Assembly: GCA_947494825.1 (NCBI GenBank)
Contig: CANLWN010000002.1
Location: forward strand, 496,001-560,000
Length of the DNA: 64,000 nucleotides
Reading direction: 5' to 3'
DNA from: an uncultured Flavobacteriaceae bacterium
Lineage (GTDB): Bacteria > Bacteroidota > Bacteroidia > Flavobacteriales > Flavobacteriaceae
Shown here: piece by piece, positions 59,176 to 64,000 of the stretch
Numbering within the stretch: the first letter of the stretch is position 1
Layout of the letters: each line of letters opens with the position of its first letter
Notes under the pieces: generated by a model
Database searches by the model: none
What the model was told of the DNA's origin: nothing
What the model saw: only the letters and a program-made list of their open reading frames with translations
Translations under genes and position numbers: made by a program

Positions 59176-62100
59176 TTAGGGTTGGGTCGGAATATCGGGC
59201 AACATTTCACTCGCATGAACCGCCACCAGTACCGGTACCTGATACAGTACATAGGCCAGCTCGGCCGCGTTCATTTCCTTGTTCCATACAATGTTTTCAT
59301 CCTCTCCCTTTTGTATCAACTTCTCGTCCTCACTGTTGTCGGCCGCCAGGGGTTTAAGCGGTATTTCATCGGTATCGTTGTTGATCTGTATAAAATCCCC
59401 TTCGGCTACTGCTGGCGTGATGTGGCCCCAACTCAGGTCGTTCCATATCTTTACCGTATCCAGACCTGCATCTTCATCTGCGATATCGAGGCCAAACCTC
59501 GGTTCACCCGGCCTTTCCTTGATTACAAAAAACCAGCCCGGGTCGTCCCAGTTGACCTCCGGTGCACATTGCGCACTTACCGGGTCATCTTCCTTGCCCG
59601 TACCGCCCTTGGCCTCACAAACCGTAAGGTCGAACCCAAAGAAATAAATATCAGGATCTACCTTGGCTTCATACAGGGGTGATTTAACGATGGTTTGGGG
59701 AGGGTTTTCCTCTTGGCCTTCGGGTATGGGGGCAAGGGTCCTTTCCCGTGTTCGGTCTATGGTCTGACTTGGGTCCAAAACCGGATCTCCGTTTTCATCC
59801 TTCCAAACGGCCTTATGGGCATAGATTACGGCCGTTGGGTATTTTTTAAGGAGTTCGCCCCGGATAACGAGTACTACTTCCTCTTCATTTTCACCGGGCA
59901 GTTCCCGATTGTCATGATCGCCCAAGTCCGAATTTTTGCTCCAATAATGTAAGGGCTTAATATCTTTGAGTTCTTCCTTGAGTATGGCTTCATGGGCCAC
60001 CCTTAAAAAAGCTTCGTCCTTGGGATCGGAAGTGTCCAGCAAGCGATCGTAATTGGGGCGCAGATCGGGCATGTTACGATCATCCAATATTTTCTTATAG
60101 CGCGCGGTCAGATTGGCTACCGTAATGGGTTGCGTATCCATAAAACCGCTTACCTCCCAGAATTGCCTAAAATAGCTGCCCCGTTGATCGGTAGGATACT
60201 CGCGCCATAACAGCTCTCGGGCAAATTCGTGGTTCAAGCCCACCATATACGCTTCAATAAATTGTTGGTTGGTCTCCAGGATCGAAATGCTGTTCTGTTC
60301 TATAAAATTGATATTGGGCAAGAACAGTTCGGAGGAATATTCCGTCAAGGGCTTGTACATGGGCAGATCAAACTTGGGATAGGCCATGGCCTCAACAAAG
60401 CGTTCTTTGAGCTGCAAACGGATAAAGGGAGGGATAAACACACTGCCATATACCCAACGCGGAATGCTGACCGACGGATTTATACTGTCAAAAACATCTT
60501 GGTTTACCACACCTATTTTAAGGGGTATCCGTGCTTTGGGCACTCCTAGTTTCCTGTCATTCTGTATCAAGGTGTTCACATCCTTCAAAGCTGTTTTAAA
60601 TCGGGTGCCTTCCTCGCTATCCACGCCCCCGATCGAAGGAGTAAAATTTTCCCGTGGGTCCGAAATTCTAAAATCGGGGCTTTTGGGAAGCTCATCCACC
60701 GATTCCGGGGTCTGGTTTTCTTCATGGATGGACGTCGCATTTTCCAATGCTTTTGACCATCGGTCCAAGAGGCGATATAGGTAAATCGATATGGCGATTG
60801 CCACTACGCCAACGGCAATGGCCGTTGAAAGCGGCAGGAACAACAACAGCACAAGGAAGAGGATCAACGCAAGCACAAGTGGGATCCATTTGATCCAGGG
60901 ATAGGCCTTCAATAGCGCCTTCAGAAAGTTGGGCGCTGTGCCCGGCTCAACGGCTTCTGCAATGTCTTCAGGGCTTTGAGCACCTTCCGGAGCCTCTTTG
61001 GGTGGTGCGGCGCTTACATCGCCCTCATTGATCCGGGTAATCAAATTATCGAGTCCGATGTCTTCGGTAAAGGGCAATCTTTTGGCAAATTTTCCCCTTG
61101 GTCTAAGCAACTGCCTCATTTTATTGGAGGTGGGTGCCAGGGTAAGTGTGCTCTCCCGCTTTTTGAAGAAGACCGTTTGACCTTCGCTCAAGACCCTGTT
61201 GTGCACCGGAGCGGTAAAGCTCATCCATTTATCGGGCTTTTTGCTTTGCATGCCGGTAAGTTGGTTCCCGTACCAGGCCGTAGCGGCCATTTTAGCCAAC
61301 TGGGCCTGCCTTATGCGCATATTGGCCTCCAATACGTCCCCGACCTGTTCCCAGGCGGCTTTCATATAATCCTCCTGATATTCCTGGACTACCTTGGTCC
61401 CAAATCCCGCGGCCACCCGCCACCTCGGATCCAGGTTCAGCTCGTGTATCCAATTATCGTTGGGCGAGGTATCCGTACTGTTGTCGCGCTCCTTTAAAAG
61501 ACGCTGGGTAAGCGCATGCCACCTTCCATACAGGGGCGCGGTAATCAAGGGGTCCGGGTTATTTTTAATGTCGTACTCCGTTTCCGGTTCGTTGGCGGTC
61601 ACTTCCTGTTCAATAGTGGCATTACCGTGCACGGTTTGGGCATCGGTGGTTTCGTAGCTGTCCGTAAGATTGATAAAGGCCGCCAGGTTCTCCTGGAACT
61701 TATGCGGATATTTCGTTGGGTCATCGGGGTCTGCCCAATCCCTGTATTTGTTAACCTCCTGTAGTTCCTGTGGGCCATAGAATGTGTCCGGAATGCGCAG
61801 GGCACCGCCCAGCTTTAGAATTCCGTTCAATTTATCGGCCTCCGGAGTGGCTGCCTCATCCCGGATTCCGGGCAGGTTGGCACCGGGTTGTTGTACATCC
61901 ATATCGCGGAGCCCTACCCGACTGTCGATGGGTTTGGGTTCCAACAACCGGACCAGATATTCAAAATCGCCCACCGTGCCCGTTCTAAAAAACCAACGAT
62001 GGTAATAGGGCAACTGATGCCCTACGGCCAAACTGCCCGCATCCCAGGCGTGCGCATCAAAAGCAACCGTTTCCGGGTTGTTACCAAGTCCGGCCAAACG

Positions 62101-62769
62101 TCCGCTTTCAAAAACGGGTACCAAAAAGGCGTGATAGGCGGCCTTGTCCTCCAATTTCCTTGGACATACGATTCTGGAGTAGGAAAGATCCGGGTTTTCA
62201 TCCAATACGTCCTTGAGGGCGGAAGAAATGGCACTGGTCTGTGTAGAGCGGATGTCATCGCCCACAATGTTCCGGTTTACATGTACATGTGCCCAGGCCC
62301 AGGATTGCGCCAGAGGTGGCAATTTGGCCTTATCGGTAAGACTGATATAGGATAAGGGCCGATCCTTGATATTTTTGCCATTTTCAAATTCATTTTCCTT
62401 AAGTACCACCAGGGCCAACCAAGGCAGTAACCGATGGTCGGTCGGATTGGGCATGGGCGAATACCGCCAGGGCAGGTCCTCATCATAGAAATCGATATAG
62501 GGCAGGTAATTGGGCTCAAAATTGGCAATTCCGTTCCTGGGCTCGACCTTTATGATCGCCTTTTGGTCCAAGCCTACGATATCGCCCGGACCGTACAGTT
62601 GTATTTCCTTGGATACCACTTGGGACAGTTCCCCGCCCCCCTCGGTTTTATCACCGCGAATGGTCACGTCAATGGGGATGGTGGCCCTGCTACCCGAATC
62701 GCCACCGATCTGATTGGCAATTCCCTCTCTTAGCCAGGGTAAAAACGTATATGTCGCTAGTTCACTCAT
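59176..62769 (-). CDS. Large uncharacterised protein with central membrane pair (1197 aa)
   Basis: This protein of 1197 residues has a soluble-looking first 600 residues (opening LATYTFLPWLREGIANQIGG). Two adjacent membrane segments lie at about 625-665 (WIKWIPLVLALILFLVLLLF, then a second). A second soluble half of about 530 residues contains YWSKNSDLGDHDNRELPGE and VIRGELLKKYPTAVIYAHKA. Long soluble domains on both sides of a membrane hairpin are unusual. Its ATG overlaps the DUF6603 stop (ATGA), so it is coupled to that gene. Family not recognised. Confidence 0.8.
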   Translation of the reverse strand: MSELATYTFLPWLREGIANQIGGDSGSRATIPIDVTIRGDKTEGGGELSQVVSKEIQLYGPGDIVGLDQKAIIKVEPRNGIANFEPNYLPYIDFYDEDLPWRYSPMPNPTDHRLLPWLALVVLKENEFENGKNIKDRPLSYISLTDKAKLPPLAQSWAWAHVHVNRNIVGDDIRSTQTSAISSALKDVLDENPDLSYSRIVCPRKLEDKAAYHAFLVPVFESGRLAGLGNNPETVAFDAHAWDAGSLAVGHQLPYYHRWFFRTGTVGDFEYLVRLLEPKPIDSRVGLRDMDVQQPGANLPGIRDEAATPEADKLNGILKLGGALRIPDTFYGPQELQEVNKYRDWADPDDPTKYPHKFQENLAAFINLTDSYETTDAQTVHGNATIEQEVTANEPETEYDIKNNPDPLITAPLYGRWHALTQRLLKERDNSTDTSPNDNWIHELNLDPRWRVAAGFGTKVVQEYQEDYMKAAWEQVGDVLEANMRIRQAQLAKMAATAWYGNQLTGMQSKKPDKWMSFTAPVHNRVLSEGQTVFFKKRESTLTLAPTSNKMRQLLRPRGKFAKRLPFTEDIGLDNLITRINEGDVSAAPPKEAPEGAQSPEDIAEAVEPGTAPNFLKALLKAYPWIKWIPLVLALILFLVLLLFLPLSTAIAVGVVAIAISIYLYRLLDRWSKALENATSIHEENQTPESVDELPKSPDFRISDPRENFTPSIGGVDSEEGTRFKTALKDVNTLIQNDRKLGVPKARIPLKIGVVNQDVFDSINPSVSIPRWVYGSVFIPPFIRLQLKERFVEAMAYPKFDLPMYKPLTEYSSELFLPNINFIEQNSISILETNQQFIEAYMVGLNHEFARELLWREYPTDQRGSYFRQFWEVSGFMDTQPITVANLTARYKKILDDRNMPDLRPNYDRLLDTSDPKDEAFLRVAHEAILKEELKDIKPLHYWSKNSDLGDHDNRELPGENEEEVVLVIRGELLKKYPTAVIYAHKAVWKDENGDPVLDPSQTIDRTRERTLAPIPEGQEENPPQTIVKSPLYEAKVDPDIYFFGFDLTVCEAKGGTGKEDDPVSAQCAPEVNWDDPGWFFVIKERPGEPRFGLDIADEDAGLDTVKIWNDLSWGHITPAVAEGDFIQINNDTDEIPLKPLAADNSEDEKLIQKGEDENIVWNKEMNAAELAYVLYQVPVLVAVHASEMLPDIPTQP

Positions 62770-64000
62770 GCTGCTGTATTGGCTTCTGTATTTGGAATCA
62801 CGTGGAATTCTTCAAGACTGTTGGGGTCCGATTTGGCCAGTTCATTGCGGTAATCCTCGGCACTTGCCCAACTCGTAAAGTGGCTCATGTAGTTTTCATC
62901 ACCGTCCTGTATCGGTTTGTTGTCGGCAACCGTGGCCACACTGTACAGGTTTGGTTGCATCGAAATACCTTGGCCGTTGCCGTTGATCTGTTTTTTATAA
63001 TGCTGGGATATGATCGATTTGGTGACCGAACTGCCGTTCAGATAATGACCGAACAAGGCGGTAAACAGCCCGGTAAAAGCTACATGGAACGGACTTAGGA
63101 AACTGATCAAGAAACGTTTAAAATTATTGTCTATGATGACGGTCTCGTAACGAATGATGCGTTTTACCCCAAGGCTGGTCTGCAGATCGTCGCCTTCCAC
63201 ACTAAGCTCCATACCGCTCTCGTAAAGCTCAAAACCCGGACTCGACAACTTCTTCGTGTTGTCCAGATCTTTGAACTCGCCCGTGGCAAATTTCTCCTGG
63301 ATTACCGTGGTGCCCAGGTTCGGGCCGTTTTGGATACCGGCAGTGGCCGACAATTTGTTGACATCAGCAGGACGCTGGTTCCCGAATTTCTCCAATACCA
63401 GATTGAGCGGCATTTTACGCTGACTAATCCGCAGTTTGCCCACGGGATGCAGTACAAGGGGCCTCGTATCCGGTTCGCTGCTATCGGCTTCGGCAGCCTC
63501 TGGTTCGCCCAGTTTTCTTAGGGAAACCAGAATCCCTTTGTTGGCAGGAATGATGGCCTCCCAATTGGTAATCGCCGCAAATTCCCTTTCGATCAATGGG
63601 AATACCTCAATGGGTGGTAGCTCGGTTTGACGTTCTTCGCCCCAGGTCTCATCAATATTGATCTTGATGGTTGGACCCAACCAGGTAATCTTCCATTTGG
63701 CCTTGCCTTTGATATGCCATTTCGAAGGACCTTCCAACAGTCCGCTGATCGAAATACTGAACAGCCCAAAACCGAACACTTTGACCGAAAGTCCGACCGA
63801 GAACTCGAAAATAAAGTAGAAGGGGTCAAACTGGAACAGCGCATCAAAACTCAGATGGCCTTCCACGTTCAGGGCACTAAAACCAAAATACAGCTCCGCC
63901 CTGGCACCAAATTGTACCGTATTGGAGGTGACCGCAAAATAACCTTCAATACGGATCCGTGCGGCAGATTCGTTGAGGATGTTAACCGCGATCCTTGGGG
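62766..64000 (-). CDS. DUF6603 domain protein (5' end beyond the window)
   Basis: The frame is open from the right edge to TGA 62766; the visible 411 codons are the C-terminal part. The sequence is strongly beta-stranded with repeated short amphipathic strands (IRIEGYFAVTSNTVQFGARA, FEFSVGLSVKVFGFGLFSIS), matching the DUF6603 pattern. A Pro/Glu-rich middle follows, then a C-terminal region with TSWASAEDYRNEL. DUF6603 proteins are very long and of unknown function. It is the most upstream visible gene of the operon. The start is outside the window, so an internal ATG at 63866 should not be used. Confidence 0.8.
   Translation of the reverse strand, partial: PRIAVNILNESAARIRIEGYFAVTSNTVQFGARAELYFGFSALNVEGHLSFDALFQFDPFYFIFEFSVGLSVKVFGFGLFSISISGLLEGPSKWHIKGKAKWKITWLGPTIKINIDETWGEERQTELPPIEVFPLIEREFAAITNWEAIIPANKGILVSLRKLGEPEAAEADSSEPDTRPLVLHPVGKLRISQRKMPLNLVLEKFGNQRPADVNKLSATAGIQNGPNLGTTVIQEKFATGEFKDLDNTKKLSSPGFELYESGMELSVEGDDLQTSLGVKRIIRYETVIIDNNFKRFLISFLSPFHVAFTGLFTALFGHYLNGSSVTKSIISQHYKKQINGNGQGISMQPNLYSVATVADNKPIQDGDENYMSHFTSWASAEDYRNELAKSDPNSLEEFHVIPNTEANTAA

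Noticed and set aside
50029-64000. Contractile injection system or prophage
   Set aside because: No sheath, tube, baseplate, spike, terminase or capsid-like proteins could be recognised among the large genes.

Overview
The window looks like chromosome of a marine-type Flavobacteriaceae bacterium (Bacteroidota). The signs are promoter elements of the TAnnTTTG type, a tmRNA whose tag ends GDNNYALAA, lipoproteins with a Cys followed by acidic residues, and families typical of this group (DUF3857, DUF5916, DUF4173, DUF1361, an S9 peptidase, a TPR-histidine kinase with a NarL-like regulator). Species cannot be fixed from sequence alone.

Layout. 0-13 kb is mostly ordinary and relatively GC-rich: a DUF3857 protein, an S9 peptidase, a winged-helix regulator with two membrane-protein operons that share the inverted repeat TACTTTG-N5-CAAAGTA, a two-domain lipoprotein, and an array of palindromic repeats around a DUF559 nuclease gene. 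A saccharopine/alanine dehydrogenase-like enzyme follows. The tmRNA gene (13.03-13.42 kb) marks the left side of a mosaic accessory region; a degenerate copy of its 3' end lies about 0.8 kb downstream, beyond a GIY-YIG gene. 14.4-20.8 kb carries a DUF5916 protein, a beta-lactamase-fold hydrolase and an AraC / DoxX / TPR-lipoprotein group.

21.1-38.1 kb is the most interesting part. An eight-gene minus-strand operon (31.8 to 22.0 kb) encodes DUF4177, YidD, a vWA-like lipoprotein, a small membrane protein, a tubulin/FtsZ-like protein, a large protein with a C-terminal actin/Hsp70-type ATPase, a membrane-anchored lipoprotein and a membrane coiled-coil protein. A NarL-type response regulator, a TPR histidine kinase and a small lipoprotein lie upstream. 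A near-palindromic 16-mer (TTACGGAAATCCGTAA) occurs five times, each time 20-21 nt before a TAnnTTTG-like box. These sites precede the tubulin/actin operon, a small Cys-containing protein gene, a DNase I-like gene, a membrane protein gene and a CsgG-like gene. I infer one regulon and one functional system.

38.2-45.6 kb is bounded by 33-34 bp direct repeats. It holds a HExxH lipoprotein protease, two paralogous small lipoproteins arranged as tandem duplications with copies of the protease 3' end, and a KAP P-loop NTPase with macro-like and EVE-like N-terminal regions. The KAP gene is translationally coupled to an internally deleted HsdM remnant. 46.2-49.6 kb has two DRGH-type DNA/RNA non-specific endonucleases (one with three membrane segments) and an outer-membrane-like protein.

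50-64 kb is a tightly packed operon of very large uncharacterised proteins (391, 656, 1983 and 1197 aa) led by a DUF6603 protein that runs off the right edge. Base composition shifts visibly: 21-38 kb and 42-49.6 kb are AT-rich, while 0-13 kb, 38.7-41 kb and 50-64 kb are GC-richer, which fits a mosaic of transferred blocks.
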